A DNA stretch of 64,000 nt from Hyaloraphidium curvatum (lineage: Eukaryota > Monoblepharomycota > Hyaloraphidiomycetes > Hyaloraphidiales > Hyaloraphidiaceae), in the NCBI GenBank assembly GCA_025558095.1, contig JAIVFI010000002.1, positions 248,001 through 312,000 of the forward strand, read 5' to 3'. The position numbers and the translations under genes are program-made. Position 1 is the stretch's first letter, and each line of letters opens with the position of its first letter. Below are positions 10,317 to 20,971 of this stretch, one piece after another. A model generated the notes under the pieces. The model did not search any database. It was not told the origin of the DNA and saw nothing but the letters and a program-made list of their open reading frames with translations.

Positions 10317-12750
10317 TCAATCGAACTCGTCCTCCGCCTTGCCCACCTTGGGCCCCTCCACCGCCACCCCCGGCACCATCCTCTCCACCGTCTCCGCCTT
10401 GCTCTGCTTCAGGAACGGCATCATCTCGCTGCCCCCCGTCCCCACGCTCCCCGATCCCCCCGCGCGGCCTTCCTGCCGCGACATGACCGCGATGTAGCTG
10501 TGCGCGAGGCCCATGTGGCGCTCGCGGAAGCGCCGCATGGCCGCGCACGCGAGGTTGTACGCCTCGGCGAGGCCGGGGTGGTCCGGGTGGGAGAGCACGT
10601 ACGCGCGCACGAGGCCCGGCGCGTCGCGGTCCCCCGCCGGTGCGGCACCCCTGCAGCGGAGGGTAAAGTCGCGGAGGAACAGCCGCGTGGGGGTGGGCAT
10701 CTGGTTGCGCATCTCGAGGAGGAAGTTCTTGGGCTTGGCCTTGGTCATGGCGTCGGGGATCGGCGTGGTGCTCTGCAGGGGGTTGTGCGGCTGGCCCGCG
10801 GCTTCGGGCGGGTGCCGGGCAGAGGAGAGGGGGGAGATGTAGCCGTGCGCCATGGAGGGGGGGGCGCCGGAGGAGGTCATGCCCGTGGGGCGGTGGTCGA
10901 CGCCGAGGAAAATGTCCATGGCCTGGATCGTCGGCGACTGTGCGGCTGCAAAACAAGGGGGCGGGTCAGCAGCGCCTCGAAGTCGTCGGGGTCCGGAAAA
11001 CCCACCGGTGGCCCCGCCAAACTTGCCGTACACCCCCCATACCACCTTCTTGTCCACGATCGCGTCCCCCCGCATCGTCAGCCCCATCGTCTTCTTCCTC
11101 CGCACCCCGTTCTCGTCCTCCTCGGAGCTCGCCGACGACGCGCTCTTGTCCACCCCCGCCTCCGGCACCTGCAGCGCCGCGCTCGAGCTCGCCCTCCTCG
11201 GGCCCTCCTCCACCTTGGGCTTGTTCTCGTCCCCCTCCACCCCCCTCGTCATCTTGGGCATCGTCCCGGCCACACCGGGACCCTGTACCCTCCCCTCCTC
11301 CAACGCTTTCGGCCTGACGGGCGCCTGCTTCACGCCCCTGACCTCGAGGCTGCTCTCGGTCCCCTCGGCGTCGATCTCCCCCTCGAGCTTGCCGATGAAC
11401 TTGACGCCCTCGTAGAACATGCCCCTGCCGACGTTGACGCCCTCCCACCCGGCGAGGAAGCGGCGGAAGCCCTTCCAGAACACCTCGGGCCGGCACCGCT
11501 CGCGCATGCGGCCCAGCAGCGCCGTCATCTCGTCGATCGTCCCCGCGAGCCTGCGCAGCACGCCTTCCAGGTCCTCGGGCGACGTCGGACCGGCGCCGCC
11601 GGCCTGCTCCAGCAGCAGCGGGAGCACCTCGGCGCCCTTGAGCTCGATCGAGATGGACACGAGGTTGAACCAGGCCTCGTCGTCGAGGTCCGTGAAGGCC
11701 ACCTGGGTCCAGATGTTGTCGAGCGAGGGGGGCTTGGTGGGGTCGAGGGGGCGCCAGTTGTAGTGGTTGGCCGAGTACATGGAGAGCGAGGGGCGCAGGC
11801 CGAGGGATTGGGAGACGCGGACGAGGGGGAGGGAGAGCTGCGGGGGCAGGGACTGTCGGCGGGTGCGGTGGAGGGGGGAGCGATGGGGCGGATCAGTCCC
11901 CGAAGCGAGAGATCAAGCGGATCAGGGGCGGGCAACCCACCACCATGGCCTCGTAGCCCTCGTCGCCCCACACGTAGGCGTGCACGATGTAGGCGAGCAC
12001 CGTGTACGCGCGCTGCCACTCGCGCCGCGTGCGCAGGCCGTCTGTCCGCAGCACGGGCAGCTCCTCGTCGACCATCTTCCTGACGGTCTCCTTGGGGCCG
12101 GTGAGCACGTCCACGATGCGCTCCCACGGCTCGTAGTACGGCGGCAGACGGGCCAGCAGCGGCGGGTCCGAGGGCACGAAGCCGGTGACGGGGTCGATGT
12201 CGTAGTCCTCGAGCCGCAGCGGGGGCAGCGTGCGCGGGAGCGGCGAGAGGCGCACCGACGGCGGCAGCCGCACGTGGGCGGCGGGTGCGGGCGAGCCGGC
12301 TGCGCGGGCGGGCGCGGCGACGGTTGTGGGCGTCGACGGGCGCGGTGCCGGGGGCGGGGGGGAGCGCGGGGCCGCGGTGGGCGGCGAGAAGGAGCGGGCG
12401 CGCGGGGCGGCGTCCTCCGCGTCGCCGGGCGGCCGCAGCCCGCGGCGCGGCGCCGACGGGAACAGCGTGGCGGTGATGTCCTTCTGCGCGTCCGAGCGCT
12501 GCGCCTCCTGCGCCTCGATGTACTGGTTGGTCAGCCCCGACGAGCGGCGGCGGATGGGGATCGGCAGCCGCGGCGGGTTGCGCGGGCGGGTGGCCGGCGG
12601 GGCTCCCGCGCTCCTCCCCGGCTGCGCCGATGCCGATGCCGGAGACCCGGGCGGCGACACCGGCGGCGATGCCGGCTCGGCGGGCGCGTCCGGCTCCGGC
12701 GCGGGCGACGCAGACCGCGGCACCGCGGGCATCTCGGCCGCCACGCTCAT
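10317..12750 (-). CDS. Indoleamine 2,3-dioxygenase family protein (3 exons)
   Basis: Exons 12750-11941, 11837-11006 and 10945-10317, with introns of 103 and 60 nt, give 756 residues. Family hallmarks are visible: WQRAYTVLAYIVHAYVWG, then across intron 1 the segment LPLVRVSQSLGL with SANHYNW, then across intron 2 GGATAAQSPTIQAMDIFLGV. The C-terminal RERHMGLAHSYI and GTGGSEMMPFLK match the end of animal and fungal IDO proteins. His691 in RERH is the expected proximal haem ligand. The enzyme opens the tryptophan indole ring to N-formylkynurenine, feeding kynurenine and NAD synthesis in the cytosol. Unusual points are a Pro/Ala-rich N-terminal extension of about 180 residues and a long charged insert in exon 2 between the two catalytic halves. 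Confidence 0.9.
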
Positions 12751-13293
12751 GGCGTCAATCGTGTCCGGAACTCTCCTCCGAGGAGTTGCGGGCTCGGGAA
12801 GGCCGCGGAGGGGCGGCGGCCGCGATGAGTAAACGTCGGATCAGTCGTTGTCTCCGGTCCGGCTCGTGAAATGCCGATCTGCCGCGGCAAACGAAACTTG
12901 CCGCACGCCATCGCAAGATCTCCCGCGGCCGCGCTCCTCTTCCCAGCCGGACTTACAAGCACCGCGACGGAGCATCAATGTGCGTAGGAGTGCAGGCCGG
13001 AATGTCGCTTTCTTCCACCGCCGCGGACGTTTCCGTGCTCGCCGTCATGGCCCCGCGCAGATCCGGAACTCCCAACTCGTCTTTGGATCTAGAAGGGGGC
13101 GGAACGGAACCGCACAAGCATGCTTCAAACATGTTCACCCGGGCGGGTATCTACACGCGGTGCCCGCCCCGCTCTAGATCTCGCGACGCGTCCCGTTGCG
13201 CGCCAGCCCAGCGATCTATCGTCCCCCTTCCTTGCAGGGCTCCTCGTCTCTCCCGTACCATCGCCATCCATCCTGCTCCAGCAACACACGACC
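12751..13293. other. Intergenic, 5' flank of the dioxygenase gene
   Basis: No gene is seen; it lies upstream of the IDO start and downstream of the CxH..CxxC gene. Confidence 0.45.
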
Positions 13294-14061
13294 TCATCCA
13301 CTCCCGTCGCCGAGTCCAGAGAGAAAGTCAAACGGCCCGGGCTTCCCCGCCTGCCGCCCTTCCGGTCCCCGTCCCCCTTCGCCGCCCTTATCCGGCGGCG
13401 CCCGCTTGCGCCAGAACGTCCTCAGATCCGGCAGCCCGTCCCCGTCCCCCGTCCCCGCAGCGGGCACCAGCGGCCCCCTCGCCGCCGCCCTCGGGTCGTC
13501 CCCCGCGGCGTGCGCCGGCACGGGATCGGGCACCGGCCCGCACATCTCCGCCCCGTCCGACCCGTCGAGCGAGCACTCGGACCCCTCTTCCTCCCCTTCC
13601 TCATCGGGGGCCGACATCGCGCCCCCGCACTCCTCGTCGTCCGTGAACCCCGCCCCCATCATCAATACGGGCGAAAACGACACCTTCCTCCCGTCCCTCG
13701 CCACCTCGGACGCACGGAGCACGTCGGAGCTCCCCGCGCGCAGCGTCGCCGAGCTGCCGACCCTGTCCGCCGGGGTCTGCCCGACGAGGCAGAGGAAGCA
13801 CCACCCGTCGTCCACCCCCGGCGCGTGCTCGCACCCGCCCTGTGCCGCCAGCGGGCGCCGCAAGATCGAGGGGCGGGAGGACGCGGATTTCGGAGGGGGC
13901 GAGCGCCGCGGGGGGTCGGCCGCCGTGGCGTCGGAGGAGAACGACGCGCCGGGCCCGGCTCCCGCCCCCCGCCGTCCCTGCGCGTCCGCCGCCTCCGCCT
14001 CCTCCGCCGCCCGCATGTTCCCGTCCCGCACCGTCGCCATGTTGCCGCGATGTCCGCACAT
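13294..14061 (-). CDS. Hypothetical protein with CxH..CxxC putative zinc motif and LPDLRTFW
   Basis: Protein of 255 residues (ATG 14061; later ATGs at 14040 and nearby are possible). Around residue 73 it has GGCEHAPGVDDGWCFLCLVG, with CxH and CxxC separated by eight residues after an ILRRP segment. Further on is RKVSFSP, which fits the KVxF docking pattern of protein phosphatase 1 binders, then an acidic Asp/Glu run and LPDLRTFWRKR. The cluster and the LPDLR motif are shared with the protein at 7049-6363. It has no recognised family. Confidence 0.5.
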   Translation of the reverse strand: MCGHRGNMATVRDGNMRAAEEAEAADAQGRRGAGAGPGASFSSDATAADPPRRSPPPKSASSRPSILRRPLAAQGGCEHAPGVDDGWCFLCLVGQTPADRVGSSATLRAGSSDVLRASEVARDGRKVSFSPVLMMGAGFTDDEECGGAMSAPDEEGEEEGSECSLDGSDGAEMCGPVPDPVPAHAAGDDPRAAARGPLVPAAGTGDGDGLPDLRTFWRKRAPPDKGGEGGRGPEGRQAGKPGPFDFLSGLGDGSG

Positions 14062-14751
14062 TTTTGGATTGGCCGGCGTCCCGGGCGGCCGCGCTCCGGA
14101 CCCTCGCGGGGCCCGCGTGCCGCCCGGACCCGCCCGGCCCCTCCGGGCGATCGCATCCCGCCCCGCGGAAGGGGGCGGCCCACCGTCCCATCCTTTGGAC
14201 CGCCGGACATCGCCGTCCCGCTGCCCGTGATCGCAAATGTCGCGGTCGGATCGGCCGGGGCGCGATCTGGCCCTGGAGCCCGAAGCCTAATGGGTTTAGC
14301 CCCCGGCCTGGACCGCGTCGCTCGGGCGAGTCAGGCCGGGCCGGATGACGTTTGGGGGTGCGCGTCGGGCGGCGCCGGGTGCGTCCGCCCGCTGGAGGTG
14401 GGAGGGAGCGACGGCACGGCAACCCCGCGGACGGAAGGCTGCCAGGGAGGGATCGGAGTGATTGGTCCGGGCCCAGGACAGGACGGAGAGGACGAGGTGC
14501 TCCGCATCCGCATCCGGCGGATGTCGGCCGAAAGGGACCCAGGGGAGGCGGAGTGTGCGGTCCCGAAGGGTGGCCCGGACGTCGAAGAGCGTGACACGGA
14601 GTTCCTTGTGATACAGATACAGATACGAAAGCCGAATGAGTCTAGCTAATCCATGTGCCCAGGGTATCCTCCCAATGATTCGAGCCCGCCGCACCCCAAC
14701 GCCGTCCCACCGTCCCGCCGTGCCCAACCCCGTTCCCCTCTCCCCACGGGG
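14062..14751. other. Intergenic
   Basis: No convincing coding signal on either strand, despite long open frames caused by high GC. Confidence 0.45.
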
Positions 14752-15906
14752 TCACGCGACCGGCACCAGCGGCCCGTACGCTGCCGTCGCCTCGGCGGCC
14801 TTCATCAGCCTCGCCACCGCGTTCTCCTTCGCCCTGTTCCGCTGCGTGTCCCCCCACCCGTCGATGGCGTCCAGCAGCGGGCTCCTCCCCGGGAACTTGC
14901 GCGCAAAGAGGGCGCCGCCCTCCACCGCCCGCGCCAGCTGCTCGTCCGTGGTGATGGGGACGGGGTGCTGCGAGTCGGCGGCAAAGTCGAAGAAGCGCGC
15001 GGCGTCGCGGGCCACCGAGGCGTTGGCCTGCCTTCCCGCGGCGGTCCACTCGATCCAGGCCTGGAAAAAGTGCTCCGGCGAGCTGGGCACGTAGGCCATG
15101 AAGGCCAGCAGGCGGCGGAGCTCGGTGCCCGCGGCGAGGAGCTGCTCGCAGAAGGTGCGGGAGAGGATGACCCAGGCGTCGCCGTGGGGCATGGGCCGCG
15201 CGGGCTCGAAGGGGATCAGGAGCGAGCCGTTGAAGGGGTACGGCATGGTGTTGGCCGGGTCCAGGAACTGCCAGATGGCGTCGCTGGAGTTTCCCATGAC
15301 GGCGGGGTCGACGGCCAGCATCCTCCACCGCGGGGTCGGCGCCCAGAACGAGACGAAGGAGAGCGCCAGCGGCCTCCCCGCGCCCGAGACCGAGGCCTCT
15401 GCGATGGCGGGCGCGATGTCCGCGGCGCGGAGGAGCGGGTAGTCCTGCCCCGAGAGGTTGATAAAGTGGGTCCAGCCGGGGTCGCGTGCGAGCAGGGCCT
15501 CGATGGCGTCGAGCGTGTTGAGCACCATGCTCACGCCGCGGTAGGCCACGGGCTGCGGCGGCAGCAGCCGCACGTTGGCGAAGGCCGGCTCGGCGAGCAG
15601 GCCGGCCAGCTCGCGCTCGCCGGGCGCGCCCTTGGCCTTTGCGTCGACGTGCACGGCGAACACGGCGTCGGGCGTGTGCAGCGCGCGCAGCAGCCGCGGC
15701 ACCAGCGGCAGCGACGCGTTGTACGCCTGCACGAAGTACGCGAGCCGCACGGAAGGCGCGCCCGCCGCCGCACCGCCCGCCGCCGGGCCGTCCGCCGCGC
15801 CGCCGCCCAGGAACGAGAACACGCGCAGCGCCACCAGCGCGGCCGCCGCCGCCACGATCAGCGAGCGCCCCGCGCGCACGAGCCGCCGGACGAGCGGGGC
15901 GCCCAT
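14752..15906 (-). CDS. GT14 glycosyltransferase (core-2/I-branching or xylosyltransferase type)
   Basis: Protein of 384 residues from ATG 15906, chosen because it puts a membrane anchor at the N-terminus (SLIVAAAAALVALRVFSF) as in type II Golgi enzymes; an in-frame ATG at 15984 would add 26 residues. GT14 features in order: LAYFVQAYN and a VFAVHVDAKA strand, YRGVSMVLNTLDAIEALL, THFINLSGQDYPLL (the conserved SGxDYPL motif), and WVILSRTFCEQL. Such enzymes transfer GlcNAc or xylose from a nucleotide sugar to glycans or proteins in the Golgi lumen. A paralogue lies at 49744-48653. The sugar specificity cannot be read from the sequence. Confidence 0.85.
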   Translation of the reverse strand: MGAPLVRRLVRAGRSLIVAAAAALVALRVFSFLGGGAADGPAAGGAAAGAPSVRLAYFVQAYNASLPLVPRLLRALHTPDAVFAVHVDAKAKGAPGERELAGLLAEPAFANVRLLPPQPVAYRGVSMVLNTLDAIEALLARDPGWTHFINLSGQDYPLLRAADIAPAIAEASVSGAGRPLALSFVSFWAPTPRWRMLAVDPAVMGNSSDAIWQFLDPANTMPYPFNGSLLIPFEPARPMPHGDAWVILSRTFCEQLLAAGTELRRLLAFMAYVPSSPEHFFQAWIEWTAAGRQANASVARDAARFFDFAADSQHPVPITTDEQLARAVEGGALFARKFPGRSPLLDAIDGWGDTQRNRAKENAVARLMKAAEATAAYGPLVPVA

Positions 15907-16612
15907 GGCGCGCGCGCGGGCGGGCGAGAGGGAGTGGGAGCGATATCGCGGTTCGGCCGGGGTAGCGGCTGGTTCACGAGCCAATGAAGCGCGGCGTCAT
16001 ACCTCGCTCCGCGCCGCAAAAAAAGAGAGGCTCCATCAGCGCAGAATGGCGGAAACGCACCTAAGACCGGATTGGTGGCGTGTTTGATTTCTCCGCGAGA
16101 GCCTGCGGGCTGAATCATGGTCCGCGTCGCTGAGGATGGCCGTCCTGCGGACCCCTCTATCCGCAGCGAATCCTGCCGCAAATAGGGGCGGAAATGAACC
16201 GCAGAGAAGGTATTTTTCAAGGCATGTGCTTCAGCTGGTCAATTCCACGGCTCCTTCCCGGCCCAAGGAACCTGGCCACCACTGCAGATCGGGGCTCAAG
16301 ACTGCGCCCGAGCCCAGGCGTGCAGTGATTCGATATCAACGACCTAGATCTGGCCGCAGAACTCGTTTCCGGCTTCTGGTGCAGCTCGGCGTCAGACCGA
16401 CGCCAAAGACTTTGATGAGCCAGGCCCGCGCCCTTGCGTCAACCCGCCTCGGCCGCACCGCGGGCCGACGGCCCCGGCACGCTGACCGGCGGGCACAGGG
16501 CTTTGGCGGCAGCCGCGCAACGCCCCTGCCCCCGGGTTTCCGGGCCGGGAAGCGGCAATCGCCGGGGTGGCCGGCCCCGCCCGCGAGTCACCGCGCTTCC
16601 CGAACCGCCGGG
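15907..16612. other. Divergent intergenic region, GT14 / bHLH-1 promoters
   Basis: It holds the promoters of two divergent genes. The only recognisable element is the conserved upstream-ATG block at 16408-16425. Confidence 0.5.
16408..16425 (+). promoter_or_regulatory. Conserved upstream-ATG element of bHLH-1
   Basis: GACTTTGATGAGCCAGGC lies about 200 bases before the start codon. Matching blocks occur at the same distance from bHLH-2 and bHLH-3. In this copy the ATG is in frame with the gene with no stop, so it could alternatively be an N-terminal extension of 66 codons. Confidence 0.6.
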
Positions 16613-17743
16613 ATGAGCGCGCCCTATCGCGGCAGCGCACCTCCGTGGGCGCCGCCTTACGCGCCGTACCCTCCGCCGCCGGGGTGGCCGCCCCCGCCTG
16701 CCGCCCCCGCGGGGCAACACGTGGGGACCCCAACGTGGGCATTGGCGCAGGGCCCGCCCGAGGCCGACCGCCGATACGCGCCCGCCGAGGGCGCCTGGCG
16801 AGCTCGACACTCGTCCTACGCGGGCAGCGATTTTCCGCGGCCGGAAACTGGGGCGCCGCCGCGATGGACCCCATATCGGACCGCCGAAACGGGCCGGCCA
16901 AAGCCTTGGCGGGAGTGGTACGCGGACTACTTGGCCAAAGGCGGCGCACCCGCACGCCGCACTCCCGCACCGCCGGAGCACACGCAGTCGCCCGCGGCGC
17001 AGCCATCCCCTCCGCGGACCGCGTCGCCGCCCTCCCGAGGAGACCTCGCCGTCCTCCCCACTCCGTCCCCTCCACCGTCCGCCATCCAACAACAACCGGC
17101 CCGCCTCGCGAGCCCGACAGACTTTGCCCCCCTGCTCGCCGCCGTGGAGCAGCGTACCACGGCGGCGGATCCCCCCGAACCGCCAGAAGATGACGACGCC
17201 GGCTCCGCCTCGTCAGCATCGGGGTCCCTCTCCCCTCCCTTCTCGCCCGCAGGTACCCCGGCGCCGGCACCGACACCGGCAGCGGCATCATGGAACGCAT
17301 CCCCGCTGGATGCCCTGATACCACCGTACACCCTGCGCGTGCCGGCGCAGGAGCCCGCGCCGGTGGTGCCGCGGGGCAGGTCCATGAAGAAGAGTGTAGG
17401 TCTTCCCGCAGGGATCCGGCGCCGCCTCCCGGCAAAAAAGCTGACCGCCGCATCCCGATACGGCCCCGCATCCGCGCAGACGATCGAGAAGCGCCGCCGC
17501 GAGGCGTTCGCCGCCGAGCTGCGCGCGCTCGCCGCCGCCGTCCCCGGCGCCGCCTCGGCGACGCAGGTCTCGGTGGTCCTGCGCGCGCGGGACTACATCA
17601 CGCGGCTGGCGGGCAGGGAGAAGCTGCTGCGGAGGCTGGTGCTGGAGAGGAAGGCGAAGAACTTGGGGCTGGACCTGGCGGACGCGCCGACGGTCGAGAA
17701 GTTGCTCGCGGACCTGGAGAAGGAGCTCGAGACGGGGGTGTAG
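16613..17743 (+). CDS. bHLH transcription factor 1 of a tandem array (2 exons)
   Basis: Exons 16613-17395 and 17480-17743 give 348 residues. The N-terminus is Pro-rich (PPWAPPYAPYPPPPGWPP), followed by a WREWYADYLAKGG block and a DALIPPY block shared with copies 2 and 3. The last exon encodes the basic helix-loop-helix: IEKRRREAF, helix 1, a VPGA loop, and helix 2 with VVLRARDYITRL. After splicing the basic region reads K5...E9...R12R13, the pattern of E-box-binding class B factors. The 84-nt intron (GTAGGT...GCGCAG) cuts between basic-region positions 6 and 7. It is a multiple of three without a stop, so an unspliced message would add 28 residues inside the DNA-contact region. It probably acts as a nuclear dimer. 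Confidence 0.85.
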   Translation: MSAPYRGSAPPWAPPYAPYPPPPGWPPPPAAPAGQHVGTPTWALAQGPPEADRRYAPAEGAWRARHSSYAGSDFPRPETGAPPRWTPYRTAETGRPKPWREWYADYLAKGGAPARRTPAPPEHTQSPAAQPSPPRTASPPSRGDLAVLPTPSPPPSAIQQQPARLASPTDFAPLLAAVEQRTTAADPPEPPEDDDAGSASSASGSLSPPFSPAGTPAPAPTPAAASWNASPLDALIPPYTLRVPAQEPAPVVPRGRSMKKSVGLPAGIRRRLPAKKLTAASRYGPASAQTIEKRRREAFAAELRALAAAVPGAASATQVSVVLRARDYITRLAGREKLLRRLVLERKAKNLGLDLADAPTVEKLLADLEKELETGV

Positions 17744-17993
17744 GGCAGCGTGCGAATGAGAGCGTACCGTTGCCGAACGTTGGCCGTGTTCGCCGCTGTC
17801 CCGTAGATCCCCGTTGGCCGCGTTAAATGCCGCCTGTGCCGCCAATCCCAAAGGCCTCCCAACGGACCCTCCGCACCTGCCTCCCCGCGCTCGAGCCCTC
17901 CGTACGTGTCGCTCCCTTGTCCGCGGGGTGCCGGGGTCGGCACGCACCATCGCCAGGCCTTTACGCCGGCGGCAACAGCGACAGCGCCAGAGG

Positions 17994-18008
17994 TCCCGAA
18001 CTGTGACC
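17994..18008 (+). repeat. Conserved 3'-flank block after bHLH-1
   Basis: TCCCGAACTGTGACC occurs downstream of three array genes: here, at 22490-22504 and at 26534-26548. Confidence 0.75.
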
Positions 18009-19359
18009 GCAAAACAACCGCCCGCGGGGCTCGCACACCAACGGGTTCGAGAAGCCGCGGGCGCCGCGGCCGCCAGAGGAAGTTGCGCACAGTGGTGGCA
18101 GGGAGGTGCGGTTTCTCCTGCCGCACGTGCGGGGTGAGGCAGAGGTGGAATGCGAGGCGGTGGCGCGCTCATGGAGGGAGTGTCTCCGCGGGGTGGGCGC
18201 ACCGCAAGCACCAGACGTCCGTGCCGGCGGAGTCTGTTGGAGAGCAGAGCTGCGGCAAAGGCCACAAATGGCTCGCTTAGGCCGGGCGGAACGAGCGTTG
18301 GTGGTTCTGGGGATCGCCGCGCGGGCCTTGCCGGAACTCGACACGATTCCGGTGCTGACGACGAAAAGTCCGGCACATCGTAACATTCCCTCGACGGTGC
18401 CGATGCTCGCCACGAGGAATCAAGAGTCCTGGTAGGCTAAAAGGGCCAACGACCGGCAGAGCCACTGGGAGCCAACCGTCCGCGTCCGGTCCCAACATCC
18501 AGAGTTTCCTCTTGCTCTTGCCCTGCTCGACCCCGGGTTCGGTCCCGATAAGCGAGATCGACCGGAAGGATTTTCAAGTCGCTTTATAGCGCCATGTCCA
18601 ATGAACCAGCATCCGAGGAGCAGAATCCGGCAAACGGCACAGCAAGTTCCAGAGCGAGCCCGCTAGTCGCCACAAAACCGGAAAGCAAAAGCACGGTGAC
18701 CATGAGACGGCACTGCGAGACGAGCGGCGGCCGAAAAAAGGCCATTTCCTGGGCATATGATTTCGGCAGGCGGAACGGAGGGACCAGCACGTTCGCCGGT
18801 CGGATCCCGCTTAGGGTCCGGCCCAAGGCGCAGCCGACAGTTCAGCGAGCATGTTCTCCTGCCCCGAAATTTGCCGTGCGCCGCACACCAGGGCCGACAG
18901 GGTCAGCCATTCGCGGCCGGTGTCAAGGAGATGGGACCCCGGCCCGCGAACCGCGGCGGCGGCCGCCAGCAATACTGAAGGACCCATGCTGTCGGCAGGG
19001 GACAGCGGAGGCCGAGGACGGGCTTTCCCGGTGCCGTCCTTGTCGCCAGAGGGCGCCGTCTTCGCGGTGATTGGGAGACGTCGACTCGACGCTCCAGAAG
19101 GTGCGGTTCTCGGCGGGCGACGAGCGGCACAGCGCCTCCGCGGGGCGCATGCGGGACGAGGCGAAGCCTGTTGTTCTTTGATTTCCAATGCTCGCCGCAC
19201 TTTCACGGCGCTCGTAGAAGTGGCCGACCGTGGGTAGTGTTTTGGAGCGTCTTCGAGAGCGAACGTTCCAGCCTCGCTCGCGACAGACCCTTCTCGAACC
19301 GCCCAACCGAACACTCGGCGGGACCCGCGGCCGCCCGGCGACCCCGGCGATCGGCATTG

Positions 19360-19470
19360 GAGAGGTTTCCGGCCGTGAGCCGACCGGGATTTCAGGGATT
19401 CCGCCCTAGCGGGGCCCTGCGGCCGCCGGGGCGACGAAATAGGCTCGCCAATGGACACCCATCGTCCAAC
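19360..19470 (+). repeat. Spacer repeat copy A
   Basis: It shares an ordered string of matches with 28015-28130: GAGGTTTCCGGCC, GGGCCGAC-like, ATTTCAGGGA, and CGA-ATA-GGCTCGCC. A weaker copy is near 23840-23960. Confidence 0.6.
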
Positions 19471-20768
19471 GCGACAGCGGGCTTGCGCGGGTCATTCTGG
19501 GGCAATATTTGAGCTGTGCTGTGCCGGAACCTGCCGCGCCGTCGCATCCGACGGGCCAGGAGGGCTCGGGGCTTTCCCGCTGCCGCTGCGGCTTCCCGCG
19601 CGGGGGTCTCCCCATTTCAACAGGCTCGGGCTGCGTTCCGTATCAGCCAGGGCAATGTGGCATTCGCAAGTGACGGCGATCGTTCCGTTCCCCACAGGGA
19701 AACGTGTCTCGGAGATAGAGAGCTGGAGGTTTCGGCACGGGCACTCGGCACCAAGAATCAACGGCTCCGTGGCAACCGAATACCCGTGCCCAATGGCTCG
19801 CGGGCGCGGAGTACACGCTGGCATGGACCCGACCCGGTTACCGTCTTCGGCAGGCCGTGCTCCAGCCAGACCGAACGGCCCGAACAACCAGCCCGAACAA
19901 CCACGGGAACGGAAAGAAGACTGAAAGAAAATCCAGTCTGTCGCCACGGGCACAACCTCAAAACGGGCTAGCCGAGGCACGAATGCCGGCAGACGACGCG
20001 GAAATGACTGCCTACATCTGCTGGTGTCCGAGTACTGCACTTCATCTAGCAAAACTGAGCATGTGCCCCCCAGCTCATCCCTCTTTTGGCGAAAGCATCA
20101 GATACAAGCAGCTCAAGAGATCTGTACGATGGCACCGGGTGACTGAACCATTGGGAGCGCTGATTACGCCGTGTGCATTTGTGGGGACCCTATGCCCATC
20201 ATCCTTCAACTCGTTTCAGGCCTCTCATCGCCGTGCGCAGCCCTGTCAAGCACCGGGCCCCGCCCGCATTCGCAAGTGCTGATAATTCGAGACCGTTCCC
20301 GTCGAGCGTACTGATTTCGAACGTTGGTGCGGACACAGACTTCCCTTCTGCCTGGACCGCGTGCCTGCCCGTGCCATCCCGGCCCTGCCGACCTACCCCT
20401 CGCTCTGCCTCGCCTGCTCCTCTTCTTTTTGCACTCGTCCATTGACTTTCCCCTGCTAGCTTTGGAAGGCAGTAAAGCAACGTGGTGCAACGATTTCTGA
20501 TGGTATCCGCCCCGCTCGGGGACCTTAGGCTGGTCTCGGAGGAGGGAGAGCACGACGCTGGTGGCCTCGCTATCTAATTCCATCAATTCTATCAATACAT
20601 CCAATTCTACGCTCTGGCGGATAGCCTGCCAATGTCCAACCCGCCCTGTCGCTTTCCCGGCACCCGCGTGAAGCTCAAACGCAAAGATAGACGTTAAAGC
20701 TGGATTGAAGAACGCAGTAAGGCTACTGCGTCAAGAGTCGTGTGGTAAAGCGTTGCTGGAGACTTCCA

Positions 20769-20786
20769 GACTTCGATGAGCCAGGC
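20769..20786 (+). promoter_or_regulatory. Conserved upstream-ATG element of bHLH-2
   Basis: GACTTCGATGAGCCAGGC lies about 197 bases before the start codon. Its ATG opens a separate short frame (MSQAGAIPLR...) that ends before the gene, so it may be a uORF. Confidence 0.6.
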
Positions 20787-20971
20787 TGGCGCGATCCCAC
20801 TTCGTCCCGCTGTTCTCGCCGCACAGCCTGGGCCCAAGCGAGGCTCCTGCGCGATCATTTTGTTGCAACAGCGACAGCAGTTCGCCGGGGCCTGAGGGCG
20901 CGGGCGCCAAGACCGTCGGGAGACGGCCGGGCCGAGGGCCGGCCTTGACCCCCGTTGCTGACCCGCCGAAG

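Larger units (their letters stand above)
17744..20971. other. Spacer of the bHLH array, degenerate duplicated DNA
   Basis: No gene is convincing. It holds a short block (17994-18008) conserved after bHLH-2 and bHLH-3, and a segment near 19360-19470 that resembles segments near 23840-23960 and 28015-28130. It is probably old duplicated spacer. Confidence 0.55.

Noticed and set aside
10500-12083. 527-codon plus-strand open frame across the dioxygenase locus
   Set aside because: It is antisense to all three conserved IDO segments and crosses both introns.
16396-17479. Reading bHLH-1 as a single exon because its frame is open throughout
   Set aside because: The same intron position is forced in copies 2-4 by stops, and GTAGGT...GCGCAG fits; the open frame is a by-product of a 3n, stop-free intron.
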